From contig CAVOKJ010000003.1 of assembly GCA_963696495.1 (NCBI GenBank), positions 186,001 to 250,000 of the forward strand: a stretch of DNA of 64,000 nt. Direction: 5' to 3'. Origin of the DNA: Bog-756 sp963696495 (GTDB lineage Bacteria; Actinomycetota; Acidimicrobiia; Acidimicrobiales; RAAP-2). The number at the start of each line of letters is the position of its first letter. Within the stretch, counting starts at the first letter, position 1. A program made the translations under genes and the position numbers. Shown here one piece after another: positions 34,670-44,182 of this stretch. The notes beneath the pieces are model-generated. The model had not been told where the DNA came from. It searched no databases and saw nothing but the letters and a program-made list of their open reading frames with translations.

Positions 34670-36142
34670 TCAGAGACCCCCCAGCGGGATGAGAAAGCGG
34701 GCGACGACATAGGCGTCCAGTGCGAGCAGCACTGCTGGCCACGCCCACGTGCCCATCGGCGACCAGCGGGGATTGAGCCGCTCGACCAGGCGTGTGCTCC
34801 CGAGCGCCAAGACGATGGCGAAGGCGGCGATGGCGACGAAGGCGACCCGAGCATCGCCGATCGACGTGGTCTTGATGTTGATGATCACCGCGATCAGTCC
34901 ACCCACCATGCACCCGAGCAGCGCGGCGGCGGACAGCGGTGGCACGGTGAGCCGCTTCGGCCGCTGACGGGTGACGAGGACCCAGGCCCCGGCGAGGAGG
35001 CACAACAGACCGACTGCCGCCAAGATGTCGTTCACCACCGCCGGCAAGGACAGATTGGGCTGACCGTACCAGGTGGTCTGCCAGAACACTGCCGGCACCT
35101 GGTGAAAGAGGAGGCGTGTGCTCCAGGCGACGGGATGGGCACCTCCCACAAAGGCCTTCAGGTACCCCTCGCTCCTGCTGCTGGCCAGGAATTGACCGTA
35201 GAGGATCTTGTTCCTGATGAACCACCATCCGGACACCGCGAAGAATCCGACTACGGCGATGATGCCATCCACCACAAAGCGCGGTGCGATCCCGACCTGT
35301 CTGGTGTCGTACCAGTGGGTTGCTGGTCCGTTCGCGTGAGGATGAACCTCTGATGGTGACAGCGTGATCGCTGGCACGAAGGCCAGTACGAGCAATATCC
35401 CCGCAACAGGTAGGCCACTGAACTTTGTGATAGCCCCGAGCCCAAGGGCCAGGCCCATGCCCAGCAGATGGAGGCGCCGGTGGCCGAGACGGCCTTCGAC
35501 CCTGGCGCGTTCAGCCAGCAAGAAGAGGGTCAGCCCCAGGGCGCAGAGAGGAATGATCAGCGCGTCATTGGTCAGGTCGGACGAGAGGACCAACTCCCTC
35601 GGCAGCAGCGCCACCACGAGCCCACAACAGAGCGCCATCGGCTGACGGAGGCCGAGTACCCTGGCCCCCGCATAGGTCAACAGGACGGTGGCGAGGCCGA
35701 AGAGGACCGAGAGCAGCCGCAACTCGTGGAGGTGTACTGCATCTTCATGTTGGGTGGGGGTGTAGTCATGGGACAACACCAGGTGGTTCGGCTCGATTGG
35801 TCCCTTGACGAAGGCGAGCTGAGGGGTAAATGCCCGAATCCCCAGAAGCTGTTGCCAACCTGCTTCCAGCAGATAGTAGAGGGGAGGCTGATGGGACTCC
35901 CCTCCGTTGGCCACGCTGATATGTGGGAGCGAGTGGTGCTGCACGATGTACTCGACGTAGTCGGTGTGCGCTGACTCGTCGTCGGCTTCGTAGGCACGAG
36001 TCAACAGACTGAAGGTGAGTGCCAGGGAGAGATACGCCACGACCAGGATGACCAGCGACAGACGCGTGGTAAGGCCAGGGGAATGCCTTGCTGTCACCTC
36101 ATCGCCGGATTCAGTCGATGTCGTCACGCCCTTCAGTTTCAC
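34670..36142 (-). CDS. DUF2142/PMT-like GT-C membrane protein
   Basis: The 490-residue protein has a first helix (LVILVVAYLSLALTFSLL), then the exported loop EADDESAHTDYVEYI and ESHQPPLYYLLEAGWQ, and about ten further helices. D-(D/E)-x-(S/P)-A/G-H followed by Q-P/A-PLYY fits DUF2142-type and PMT-type GT-C proteins. A related copy lies at 38127-39470 with ESADEPGH and AHQAPLYYLALAGWQ. The start is GTG 36142, with GTG 36127 and 36100 as alternatives and no clear ribosome binding site. It likely transfers a lipid-linked sugar outside the membrane. Its codon usage looks slightly less GC-rich than that of the YfhO genes. Confidence 0.7.
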   Translation of the reverse strand: MKLKGVTTSTESGDEVTARHSPGLTTRLSLVILVVAYLSLALTFSLLTRAYEADDESAHTDYVEYIVQHHSLPHISVANGGESHQPPLYYLLEAGWQQLLGIRAFTPQLAFVKGPIEPNHLVLSHDYTPTQHEDAVHLHELRLLSVLFGLATVLLTYAGARVLGLRQPMALCCGLVVALLPRELVLSSDLTNDALIIPLCALGLTLFLLAERARVEGRLGHRRLHLLGMGLALGLGAITKFSGLPVAGILLVLAFVPAITLSPSEVHPHANGPATHWYDTRQVGIAPRFVVDGIIAVVGFFAVSGWWFIRNKILYGQFLASSRSEGYLKAFVGGAHPVAWSTRLLFHQVPAVFWQTTWYGQPNLSLPAVVNDILAAVGLLCLLAGAWVLVTRQRPKRLTVPPLSAAALLGCMVGGLIAVIINIKTTSIGDARVAFVAIAAFAIVLALGSTRLVERLNPRWSPMGTWAWPAVLLALDAYVVARFLIPLGGL

Positions 36143-36510
36143 ATGATCTTCCCGTCAGGGAGCCGCAGCGGAACGTCGGACCACCCGGTCACCAATGGCC
36201 CCGATGCTTCCCCCCCCCCGATCCGTCGCCCGCGGAGCGGCACCCCGGGGTATCCACAATCGGTGTGATGCCGGACGAGCGGCGATGGCGGCCGCCGGAG
36301 CGTTGTCGAATTGCACCCGATTCGATTCTTCCTCGAGGCCGTCGCCGCAACCGGGTTCCGGTAGTGTCGGCGGCCATGGACGGGACATCGACTGCTCGTG
36401 TCGACGAGCACGTCGCCGGGGGGGTCGAGGTGGCAGGCGGGCGAGCGCTCACCGGCACCTCGTGGGCGTCGACCGGCGGCGGCCTGCAGCACAAGACGAG
36501 AGGCGCATAG
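36143..36510. other. Divergent intergenic region with one hairpin
   Basis: This region separates a leftward GT-C gene from a rightward D-x-W family gene. TGCTCGT-GTCG-ACGAGCA at 36393-36410 makes a seven-pair stem with a four-base loop about 100 bases before the GTG at 36511. Open frames here are shadow-like on every strand. GAGAGG at about 36499 may be the ribosome binding site of the next gene. Confidence 0.45.
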
Positions 36511-38025
36511 GTGCCAACCCCACCAGGATCGGTGACGTCAGCAGACTCTGACCCCACGACCGGAGGCTCGCACGGCGTCGACGGGCCCGACGGTCAGCGG
36601 AGGGTCATCGACCGGTTCAACCCCGGACTGGTCCGCCTCCTGACGGTCCTGGGCTTTGGCCTCCCGCTGTTCGGTTGCTTCTGGCTTCTCCGCCAATACA
36701 GCGTCAACGTCATCTTCGGCGACCAGTGGGACGACGTGACCGTGATCGCCCACTCCTACACCCATCTCTTCGACTGGAGCTCTCTGTGGGCCCAGCACAA
36801 CGAGAACCGCATCTTCTTTCCCAACCTGATCGTACTGGTGCTGGCCCGCGTCACGTCGTTCAACACACAGATCGAGGAGTACGTGAGCACCCTCATGCTG
36901 ATCGTGGCCACCGCGCTGCTCATCTGGGCCCACCGACGGCGCTCCCCCACGACGCCGTGGCTCTACTACTGCCCCGTCGCCATCTTGGCCTTCTCCGTCG
37001 TGCAGTACGAGAACATGCTCGAGGGATTCCAAATGGCCTGGTGTCTCGTGTACCTGGCACTGGCCGTGACCATTGTGCTCATCGATCGCGCCGCGTTGAC
37101 CTGGATCGTCTTTGCCGGAGCCATCGTCGCCGCGGTGATCGGCAGCTTCTCATCGCTGCAGGGACTACTCATCTGGGCTGCCGGCTTGGTTCTCCTCTAC
37201 CACCGTCGTCGAGGGACACCCTTCGTGGTCGTCTGGATCGTCTGTGCGGTGGCATCGATCATTGTCTACTTCCACAACTTCAACACCAGCGAGGGCTCCC
37301 CCAGTCACGCCTATGCCTTCCAGCATCCCCTTGCCGCGCTGAAGTTCTTCGTCTTCGCCGTCGGAGATGTGCTCGGTTACGCCCAACAGAACGGCCAGCC
37401 GGGAAACCCGGGCGTGCTGATCTTCGGCGTGGTCCTCCTGGCGTTGGCGCTGTTCACCTTGGTCCTGTACGGCGGGCGCCGGGATCGGAACGGCCCGGCC
37501 CCGATCGGAGTGGCGCTCGTCTGTGTCGGTCTGCTCTTCGATGCCATGATCACCGAGGGGAGGGTCATCTTCGGCCTTCCTGCAGCCAGTCAATCCCGAT
37601 ATACGACCTTCGACCTGCTGGTCCCGATCGGCATCTTCCTGGCCCTGCTGGTACGACCGGTTCTGGGGACCGAGCCCCGTCCGTCGGCCTCCGATGCCGA
37701 TGGCATGCTGAGCCAGGCGATCCGAGAGGGACGGCGTGGTCCCTTGTGGATCGACACCGTGGCCATCCCGGTGGCGCGCTGGGTGCTCGCAGCCGTGATC
37801 GTCGTGCAGATCGCCTCCGGCCTCTACTTCGGACTGCCGAGGGCACGTGAGCTTCACGCCAGCAGCGAAGTATCGGTGCGGGTGCTGCGAAACATCGACC
37901 ACACGACCGATGCAACTGTCGAGTTTCCCCTGGACCCCTTCTATCCGGAGTCGTTCGTGCGACAACAGGCGCGAATAGCCCAGGAGCACCACCTCAGTCT
38001 CTTCGCCAACCCCCCAAGCCGTTAG
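36511..38025 (+). CDS. D-x-W family polytopic membrane protein, paralogue A
   Basis: I do not recognise a named family. The 504-residue protein has helix 1 LLTVLGFGLPLFGCFWLL and then the exported loop GDQWDDVTVI (70-79), HLFDWSSLWAQHNENRIFFPN, many helices with GSFSSLQGLLIW, and ASQSRYTTFDLL. The extreme C-terminus has QEHHLSLF. Four paralogues lie nearby. The acidic motif right after helix 1 and the later S-R-Y motif fit a GT-C-type enzyme, but this is inference. This copy is the most divergent of the five: it has LGYAQQNG where the others have VGKP. GTG 36511 is the only good start. Confidence 0.72.
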   Translation: MPTPPGSVTSADSDPTTGGSHGVDGPDGQRRVIDRFNPGLVRLLTVLGFGLPLFGCFWLLRQYSVNVIFGDQWDDVTVIAHSYTHLFDWSSLWAQHNENRIFFPNLIVLVLARVTSFNTQIEEYVSTLMLIVATALLIWAHRRRSPTTPWLYYCPVAILAFSVVQYENMLEGFQMAWCLVYLALAVTIVLIDRAALTWIVFAGAIVAAVIGSFSSLQGLLIWAAGLVLLYHRRRGTPFVVVWIVCAVASIIVYFHNFNTSEGSPSHAYAFQHPLAALKFFVFAVGDVLGYAQQNGQPGNPGVLIFGVVLLALALFTLVLYGGRRDRNGPAPIGVALVCVGLLFDAMITEGRVIFGLPAASQSRYTTFDLLVPIGIFLALLVRPVLGTEPRPSASDADGMLSQAIREGRRGPLWIDTVAIPVARWVLAAVIVVQIASGLYFGLPRARELHASSEVSVRVLRNIDHTTDATVEFPLDPFYPESFVRQQARIAQEHHLSLFANPPSR

Positions 38026-38126
38026 ACCGAGCGGTTGGCGACGATGTTGCTCCGGCTGCACCTTCCAAGCGGCCCGCGGCACTGAATGGCAGCACCACGG
38101 ACGGACCTCCTGCCTCAGCCCGAGCA

Positions 38127-39470
38127 TCAGCTCCAGTGCACGGCCACCACGTTCTGCTCTATGGCCACGACGGTCCCGATGAGACCCATCGCTGGCAGGA
38201 TGAACCGGACGGGGAGCTTCCAACGCTCCAGGCCCAGAGCGACCAACGCGGCGGCGGCGGCAAGGCCGACATAGACATAACGGGCCTCGTAGGTCGATGT
38301 CTGGAACGCCACGATCCACACCGACAGCAGGCCGGCCACCGCCACCGTGAGCAGCGTTGCCAGGGCCCGGCGGTCGATGTGCCGGCCGAAGAGCCCGGCG
38401 ATCGCCGCCGCCAGCGCCGCCCAGAAGAGAAGGTTGACCGGCCATGACCAGTGGAACTGTCCCACCGATCCTGAGACGTACCAGAGCCCGTCGATGATTC
38501 TCTGCGGCACGTGGACGAACACGAGACTCAACGGGTTGCTGACCACATAGGGGGTGAAGAAGGTACCGAGTCCCCCGACCTGGGCCAGATAACGGGCCGA
38601 CGCTGCTCGAGCCAACGGATCTCCGTAGCGGACCGTGTTCTGGATCAGGTACCAGCCACAAGAGGCCAAGGCCGCCAGGGCACCGATCGCCAAGAAGCCA
38701 CACCTGCGCCTCCATCCCTGGACCATGAGGACGAGCACGATGAGGACGAGACCAACTGGAAGTGCCGACAGCTTGGTGGCAACCAGCAGCCCGAAGACGA
38801 ATCCGACCAAGGCCATTCTCCAACCGGTCGGCCTTCGGGTGAACCTCAGGGCCACGAACACGAGCACCGCGCCCAGCAGGTCGACCAAGTTGTCGTTGGT
38901 CACGAACGCCGAGAGAAAGACGAACCGCGGCAAGAACGCCACGACTGCCGCACCGACGACCGGAGTCCAAGGGTCCGACGTGACCAACCGGACAGCGAAG
39001 AACGCCACGAGCACCGTCAGCGCACCGAGGAGAACATTGGGAAGCCGCAGCCAGAGGAGGAACCGCCGGTCAGCGTTGCTGTGGTGCAAGAACGTGCCCT
39101 GTTGGGCATCGAAGAGTCGGGACTGGCCATGGTAGGTGGCCCGAGCCGGCACCCCCGCCACCCATTGCCAGCCGGCAAGGGCCAAATAGTAGAGGGGCGC
39201 CTGGTGAGCCTCGGTGCCCGAGCAGTACCGATTCAGCTTCTCGCACCGGGAGTCCATCCCATACCAGTGACCGCGGACCAGCGTCTCGATGTTCTGGACA
39301 TGACCTGGCTCGTCGGCCGATTCGTAGGCCGGTGTCCGGATGGCGATGAACGAGGCGAGGGCCACGAAGGCAAGCATGATTGCTCCGAGCGCGCACAGGG
39401 GATACCAACGCCTCGTTCGAGTAACGACGTCAGCCGGAGCGAGCGATTCCGGTGAATCCTCGGCCTCCAT
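38127..39470 (-). CDS. DUF2142/PMT-like GT-C membrane protein, second copy
   Basis: The 447-residue protein has helix 1 LGAIMLAFVALASFIAI, then YESADEPGHVQNIETLVRGH and EAHQAPLYYLALAGWQW, and about ten helices. The loop differs from the 34670 copy by two cysteines (DSRCEKLNRYCSG), which could form a disulfide outside the cell. The motif pattern fits DUF2142/PMT-like GT-C proteins. I chose ATG 39470 because it comes shortly before the first helix and upstream frames are weak. It sits between two D-x-W family genes, one on each strand. The likely role is transfer of a lipid-linked sugar to an exported acceptor. Confidence 0.7.
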   Translation of the reverse strand: MEAEDSPESLAPADVVTRTRRWYPLCALGAIMLAFVALASFIAIRTPAYESADEPGHVQNIETLVRGHWYGMDSRCEKLNRYCSGTEAHQAPLYYLALAGWQWVAGVPARATYHGQSRLFDAQQGTFLHHSNADRRFLLWLRLPNVLLGALTVLVAFFAVRLVTSDPWTPVVGAAVVAFLPRFVFLSAFVTNDNLVDLLGAVLVFVALRFTRRPTGWRMALVGFVFGLLVATKLSALPVGLVLIVLVLMVQGWRRRCGFLAIGALAALASCGWYLIQNTVRYGDPLARAASARYLAQVGGLGTFFTPYVVSNPLSLVFVHVPQRIIDGLWYVSGSVGQFHWSWPVNLLFWAALAAAIAGLFGRHIDRRALATLLTVAVAGLLSVWIVAFQTSTYEARYVYVGLAAAAALVALGLERWKLPVRFILPAMGLIGTVVAIEQNVVAVHWS

Positions 39471-39594
39471 GCACAAAAGCGTAGCTCTGCCGCTCGCCGT
39501 TGACTGCTGCACATCCCATCATCGGACTCGGTCTCGCCGCTCCGTGGTGACCCCGGGCCGCACGTACGTGATCTCGCCCGGTGGGCGTCACCGG

Positions 39595-41088
39595 CTACTG
39601 ATCGAAGAGGCTCAGGCGGTGCTCCTCGAGGACTCGGGTCTGTCGTCGGATCTCCGATGGGTTGACAAAGAACTCAGCCGACCCCAGTTCCTGGTTCGAG
39701 ACGTGGTTGATGTCGCGGAGGGTCTCGGCCGCCAAGACCTGGGAGGCGTGGAACGACCGGGCCGCGCTCAGGCCGTAGTGGAACCCCAGCGGGATTTGCA
39801 CCATCATGGCCCCCACCACCAGAACGACGGCAATTCGGTAGGCGATTCCGCTGATCCTCCCACTTCCGTGCCCGGCGGGCGGCCGACGGATCATCGATCT
39901 CCGAGCGGCCGAGTATTCCGCCTCGTCGCTGACCTCACCGCGCCACAGTGGCCGGCGACCGAGCAACGCCAGGTAGATACCGGCCACCACGAGGAGATCG
40001 AAGGTGGTGTAGCGGGAGGCGCTCGCACCCCCGTAGCCGTTGTACGACCGTCCCTGAGTGACCACGAGGGCGAACAACAAGCCGAAGCACAGCAACGCGA
40101 CGCCAATCGGGCTGCCGGTGCATTCGTCGTACCGCAGACCGCAGAGCATCACCGTCCCGATGGCCAGGGCGACGATGAGGATTCCGAACAGGACCACCAG
40201 GGTGTTGTCGGGATTGGTGGAGCCCAGCGCAACCGGCTTTCCCACAACGTCGCCGACCAGGAAGAAGAAGAATTTCACGGCGATCAGGGGGTGCTGGAGG
40301 GCGAACCGAGGGTAGGGCGTGGCCGAGAAGTGGTAGTTGCGCAAGTAGACGGCGGTCGCAGCGGTCCCGGCCACGATCCAGACTCCGGTCTGGTTCCATG
40401 TCCGTTTCCGGTAGCAGCAGAGCACGAGACCGGCGGGCCAGATGAGGAGCCCCTGGAGTGACGAGAAGCTTCCCACCGTCGCCGCGACGAGAGCGCCGCC
40501 CAGGGCCAGCCACGTGAGGTTCGCCCGATCCAGGAGGAGCAGCGTCGTAGCCAGGGCCAGGAGCACCAGGAACCAAGCCATCTGGAAGCCCCAGAGCGTG
40601 TTCCCCTCTTGGACGAACGAGAAGGTCAAGAAGGCGACCGGGCAGTAGTAGAGCCACGGTGTCGAGGGAGATCGCCGCTTGTGCGCCACCACGATGCACA
40701 GGGTGGAGGCCACCAGCATGACGGCGCCCAGGTACTCCACCACGTGGATGTCGTAGTGCAAGGTGTGGGCGATGAGCACCACGATGAGATTGGGGAAGAA
40801 GATGCGGTTCTCGTTGTGCTGGGTCCACAACAGACGCCAATCGAAGAAATGGACGTAGGACTGCCCGATGACGGGCACCACGTCCCAGTCGTCCCCGACC
40901 AGGACGTTGACACTGAAGCGGCCCAGCAGCCAGAAGTAGCCGATGAGGGGCAGTCCGAACCCCACTGCGGTCAGCGCCTGCACCAGTCTCGGATTCCAAC
41001 CGGCCACCACGCTCGCCGGCTCGTTGTCGTCGGACCGGACACCGGGGCCGGCGATCTCGTTCAGGTTGACGTTCGGACTGCTTGCCAC
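39595..41088 (-). CDS. D-x-W family polytopic membrane protein, paralogue B
   Basis: The protein is about 497 residues. The first loop reads GDDWDVVPVI rather than GDQWDD, followed by SYVHFFDWRLLWTQHNENRIFFPN. Further shared segments are AHKRRSPSTPWLYYCPVAF, GSFSSLQGLLIWPAGLVL, VGDVVGKPVALGSTNPDN, ASASRYTTFDLLVVAG, and the end VLEEHRLSLFDQ. Paired GTG codons at 41091 and 41088 follow a GGGGAGG ribosome binding site, and 41088 has the better spacing. The gene diverges from the first glycine-rich lipoprotein gene across 335 bases, so the two may share control. No family name is known to me. Confidence 0.72.
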   Translation of the reverse strand: MASSPNVNLNEIAGPGVRSDDNEPASVVAGWNPRLVQALTAVGFGLPLIGYFWLLGRFSVNVLVGDDWDVVPVIGQSYVHFFDWRLLWTQHNENRIFFPNLIVVLIAHTLHYDIHVVEYLGAVMLVASTLCIVVAHKRRSPSTPWLYYCPVAFLTFSFVQEGNTLWGFQMAWFLVLLALATTLLLLDRANLTWLALGGALVAATVGSFSSLQGLLIWPAGLVLCCYRKRTWNQTGVWIVAGTAATAVYLRNYHFSATPYPRFALQHPLIAVKFFFFLVGDVVGKPVALGSTNPDNTLVVLFGILIVALAIGTVMLCGLRYDECTGSPIGVALLCFGLLFALVVTQGRSYNGYGGASASRYTTFDLLVVAGIYLALLGRRPLWRGEVSDEAEYSAARRSMIRRPPAGHGSGRISGIAYRIAVVLVVGAMMVQIPLGFHYGLSAARSFHASQVLAAETLRDINHVSNQELGSAEFFVNPSEIRRQTRVLEEHRLSLFDQ

Positions 41089-41423
41089 CACCCCTCCCCA
41101 GTTCGAACCGACCTCAGGGACGCAGACCTGCGTCCGCCACCCTAGGTCGATCGGTCGGACGGATGGGGGTGCAGGAGTGCCGACGGGCATGGCGTCGCAT
41201 TGCCGAGTGCCGCCGTTCTGGAACTACGGGATCCGATCGCTGCCCTCTGGCGCGACTCCCGGTTGGGTGCGACTCGCCCCCGTCAGAACCCCTGGTCAAC
41301 TCCGAAGAACCCAATTGACAGCAACTCGCGCACGCCATAGCTTTTCGTGGCGCTCGGATCTCGAGTCGCACTTCGTTGCTCTGCATCCGCTGAAGACAAT
41401 CCTCGCCCTCGGGAGCCCATTTC
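41089..41423. other. Divergent intergenic region, no gene
   Basis: This holds the upstream signals of a D-x-W family gene (left) and a glycine-rich lipoprotein gene (right). GGGAG lies just before 41424. The composition is more AT-rich than the flanks. No strong palindrome or tandem repeat was seen. Confidence 0.4.
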
Positions 41424-42323
41424 GTGCCCAGACGACTGCTGGTTGTGTTGGTACTGAGCGGCTCATTGGTTCTTGCTTCTTGTGGAGGTTCCACGGCCGG
41501 CACCAATTCTTCGATTACGTCCACCAAGACGGACCCGAGAGGCACCAAGACGCCCCCAGGGGGCAATTATCAGGGCAAGCTGTTCTATGCCAACGGAACG
41601 TTTGTGGTTCCTCACAACGGGGCCTACACGGTGCTCGCCGTGGGAGGAGGGGGAGGCGGCGGCGGCGGCGGATCGGCCCGCGGTGCCGATGGCGTCTCCC
41701 ACCAGGTGGGCGGAGCCGGTGGTGCTGCCGGTGCCGTGACCATCAACAGCTTCTTCGGTCGTGCCGGCCAGCGCATCACCGTCATCGTCGGATCAGGCGG
41801 CACCGGGGGAGCTGGCGGCGCGGCCGACGGCGGATCGGGAACGCGTGGTGGTGCCGGAGGAACCTCCAGCTGCCCGAATGTCGCTACGGCCGATGGTGGC
41901 TCCGGCGGCGCCGGGTCTCCGGGAAACAGCAGCGCGACCGTGCTCAATCCGATCGCCGCGGGCAACTCGAGCGACGGTACCGGCCGAGCACCGGGATCGG
42001 GCGGCGGCGCCGGGATCTCCGGCGGGGGGGTCTCGGGCTCGGCAAACCTCTATGCCTGGCCCGGTGGCGGAGGTGGGGGTGCTTCGGGTGGCAGCAAGGG
42101 CGGGAGCGGAGGCGGAACGTCGGGAGATGGCGGCAACGACTCGCCCGGGGGTGGTGTCGGTGATATGCCGACCGCCGATGGAGGAACCGGTGCAACCAAC
42201 GGGGTCTATACGAGCGGCGGCGGGGGCGGGGGCGGAGGCGGAGGCGCTCCAACCGGTGTCGGAGGCAAGGGTGGTTCCGGCGGGGGGGGATTCGTGGCCA
42301 TCACGGTCCTGGCGCTCACCTGA
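41424..42323 (+). CDS. Glycine-rich surface lipoprotein, paralogue 1
   Basis: The 299-residue protein has a signal peptide ending in the lipobox LASC (Cys20), a Ser/Thr/Pro linker, then FYANGTFVVPHNGAYTVLAV and a run of ten glycines. A long Gly/Ala/Ser region follows and the protein closes with GFVAITVLALT. This opening strand, poly-Gly core and closing strand match the bacterial Gly_rich_2-type domain, a three-dimensional polyglycine-II-like fold in known relatives. One other cysteine (Cys150) is kept in all three copies. GTG 41424 has GGGAG upstream. Two paralogues lie at 46980 and 49258. It is probably exported and lipid-anchored, with an unknown partner. Confidence 0.8.
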   Translation: MPRRLLVVLVLSGSLVLASCGGSTAGTNSSITSTKTDPRGTKTPPGGNYQGKLFYANGTFVVPHNGAYTVLAVGGGGGGGGGGSARGADGVSHQVGGAGGAAGAVTINSFFGRAGQRITVIVGSGGTGGAGGAADGGSGTRGGAGGTSSCPNVATADGGSGGAGSPGNSSATVLNPIAAGNSSDGTGRAPGSGGGAGISGGGVSGSANLYAWPGGGGGGASGGSKGGSGGGTSGDGGNDSPGGGVGDMPTADGGTGATNGVYTSGGGGGGGGGGAPTGVGGKGGSGGGGFVAITVLALT

Positions 42324-42501
42324 CGGGAACGATCGGTCGCCCGGGGCTGACGACCACCCATCCGGATCACCGGCTGCTCTCAACGAAGGGCGCTGCTCTC
42401 CACGACGGGCACGTCACGGTGCCACGGACGCGTCGGGCCCGGCGGTCGACGACCTGGTGACGAGCCTCGTTCTCGGAGCCAAGTGCAAGGTCCAACCAAG
42501 C

Positions 42502-42507
42502 TAGGAT
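42502..42507 (+). promoter_or_regulatory. Candidate -10 element upstream of D-x-W paralogue C
   Basis: TAGGAT, the same hexamer seen before tRNA-Thr and the pirin gene, lies 113 bases ahead of the ATG at 42620. A -35 is not evident. If real, it would give an untranslated leader of about 100 bases. Confidence 0.25.
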
Positions 42508-42619
42508 GCCTCGCACCGATGTCGGTCGGTAGATCGTTCTGAGGCCGCCGGCAACCACCGGGTCGTTGTGCAGTGAACGCGAGCCGACACGATTGCTTCG
42601 GAACAAGTCCGGAAATGCG

Positions 42620-44113
42620 ATGATGACGCCGTCCACGTCTGAGGTCCATGGAACCGAGTCGGCCGTCCCGTCCGCGCCGAACGCTCCTGGCGGTCGTCGG
42701 CTTGTCGACCGCCTGAGTCCACAGTTGGTGGCGGTCCTGACGGTGCTCGGGTTCGGTCTCCCGGTGATCGGCTATTTCTGGTTCCTCGAGCACTACAGCG
42801 TCAACAGCATCATCGGCGACCAGTGGGACGACGTCGACGTCATCAAGCAGTCCTACGTGCATTTCTTCGATTGGGGACCGATGTGGGCCCAGCATTACGA
42901 GAACCGCATCTTCTTCCCGAACATCATTGTGGTGCTGCTCGCCCATACCGTGCACTTCAACATCCGGGTGGAGGAGAATCTGGGCGCAGTCATGCTGGTG
43001 GTAGCAACGGGGTTCATCATCTGGGCCCACAAGCGCCGCTCACCCTCGACGCCGTGGCTCTACTACTGCCCCGCGGCCATCCTCGCTCTCTCCGTGGTCC
43101 AGTACGGGAACACCATCTGGGGATTCCAGCTGGCCTGGTACATGGTCCTCCTCTCCCTGGCCACCGCCGTCCTTCTTCTGGACCGGGTCACCCTGACCTG
43201 GATCACACTGGTCGGTGCGCTGGCCGCCGCCGTGGTGGGCAGCTTCTCGTCCCTGCAGGGGTTGCTGATCTGGCCGGCCGGTCTGGTCCTCCTCTACTTC
43301 CGCCGCCGAACCGTGACGCAGTTCGGTGTCTGGATCGCCGTGGCCGCCGCCTCGACCGTCCTCTACTTCCACGGCTACAGATTCTCTGAATCCCCGTTCC
43401 CTCAGTACGCCCGTCAGCACCTTCTGGGCGCCTTGAAGTTCTTCCTCTTCGCCATCGGTGACGTGGTGGGCAAGCCCGTCGGTCTGGGGACTTCCAGCCC
43501 CGACGACAAATTCGTGATCCTGTTCGGGATCGTGATCGTCGCCCTGGCCGTCGCCACCATCGTGATCTGCGGTCTCCGCCGCGATGAACGTTCCGGCAGC
43601 CCGGTGGGCGTCGCGCTGATCTGCTACGGGCTCCTGTTCGCCGCCCTGGTGACCCAGGGTCGGTCCTACCTCGGTCTCGGGGGCGCCAGCTTCTCTCGGT
43701 ACACGACCTTTGACATCCTGATCCTCGTGGGGATCTACCTGGCCCTGCTGGATCGTCATCCGGATCCGGTCGGCGAGGGCCGGATGGACGACTCGGTCTC
43801 CAAGACGTCAGACGACGACGAGCACCCCCGAGACGTCCGTCGCTGGTTGGACCGGGTCGCCCTCCCCGGTGCTCGGATCGTCCTGCTGATCGCCATCGTG
43901 ATTCAGGTCCCCCTCGGGATCTACCACGGGGTGCAGGGAGGCCGGAGTCAGTACGTCTACGACATCAAGTCGGCCGACGTACTGCGGAACATCGATCATG
44001 CAACGAACGGTGAGGTCAGTTTCTATCTGTTCTTCCTCGAGTCGCCGGCATCGGTTCGAGCACGAGCTCGGGTGCTCGAAGAGCACCATCTGAGCTTGTT
44101 CGAGCACGGCTGA
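42620..44113 (+). CDS. D-x-W family polytopic membrane protein, paralogue C
   Basis: The 497-residue protein shows the fullest form of the family motifs: GDQWDDVDVI (66-75), SYVHFFDWGPMWAQHYENR, AHKRRSPSTPWLYYCPAA, VQYGNTIWGFQLAWYMVLL, GSFSSLQGLLIWPAGLVLLY, IGDVVGKPVGLGTSSPDD and GGASFSRYTTFDILILVG. A cytoplasmic acidic linker (DDSVSKTSDDDEH) comes before the last helix, and the end is VLEEHHLSLFEHG. ATG 42620 or 42623 is the start. It lies downstream of the first glycine-rich lipoprotein on the same strand, 296 bases away. The function is unknown, and a GT-C-type transferase is my best guess. Confidence 0.73.
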   Translation: MMTPSTSEVHGTESAVPSAPNAPGGRRLVDRLSPQLVAVLTVLGFGLPVIGYFWFLEHYSVNSIIGDQWDDVDVIKQSYVHFFDWGPMWAQHYENRIFFPNIIVVLLAHTVHFNIRVEENLGAVMLVVATGFIIWAHKRRSPSTPWLYYCPAAILALSVVQYGNTIWGFQLAWYMVLLSLATAVLLLDRVTLTWITLVGALAAAVVGSFSSLQGLLIWPAGLVLLYFRRRTVTQFGVWIAVAAASTVLYFHGYRFSESPFPQYARQHLLGALKFFLFAIGDVVGKPVGLGTSSPDDKFVILFGIVIVALAVATIVICGLRRDERSGSPVGVALICYGLLFAALVTQGRSYLGLGGASFSRYTTFDILILVGIYLALLDRHPDPVGEGRMDDSVSKTSDDDEHPRDVRRWLDRVALPGARIVLLIAIVIQVPLGIYHGVQGGRSQYVYDIKSADVLRNIDHATNGEVSFYLFFLESPASVRARARVLEEHHLSLFEHG

Positions 44114-44157
44114 CCGAGCCGGGCCCGACACCGTGCAGCTGCCCGATCCCTCTTCTC

Positions 44158-44171
44158 TCACCGGACGGTGA
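44158..44171. terminator. Inverted repeat between convergent genes
   Basis: TCACCG-GA-CGGTGA can form a five-pair stem with a four-base loop between the stops at 44113 and 44183. A pyrimidine-rich stretch precedes it on the plus strand. The support is weak. Confidence 0.25.
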
Positions 44172-44182
44172 TCCGGCGCTGC

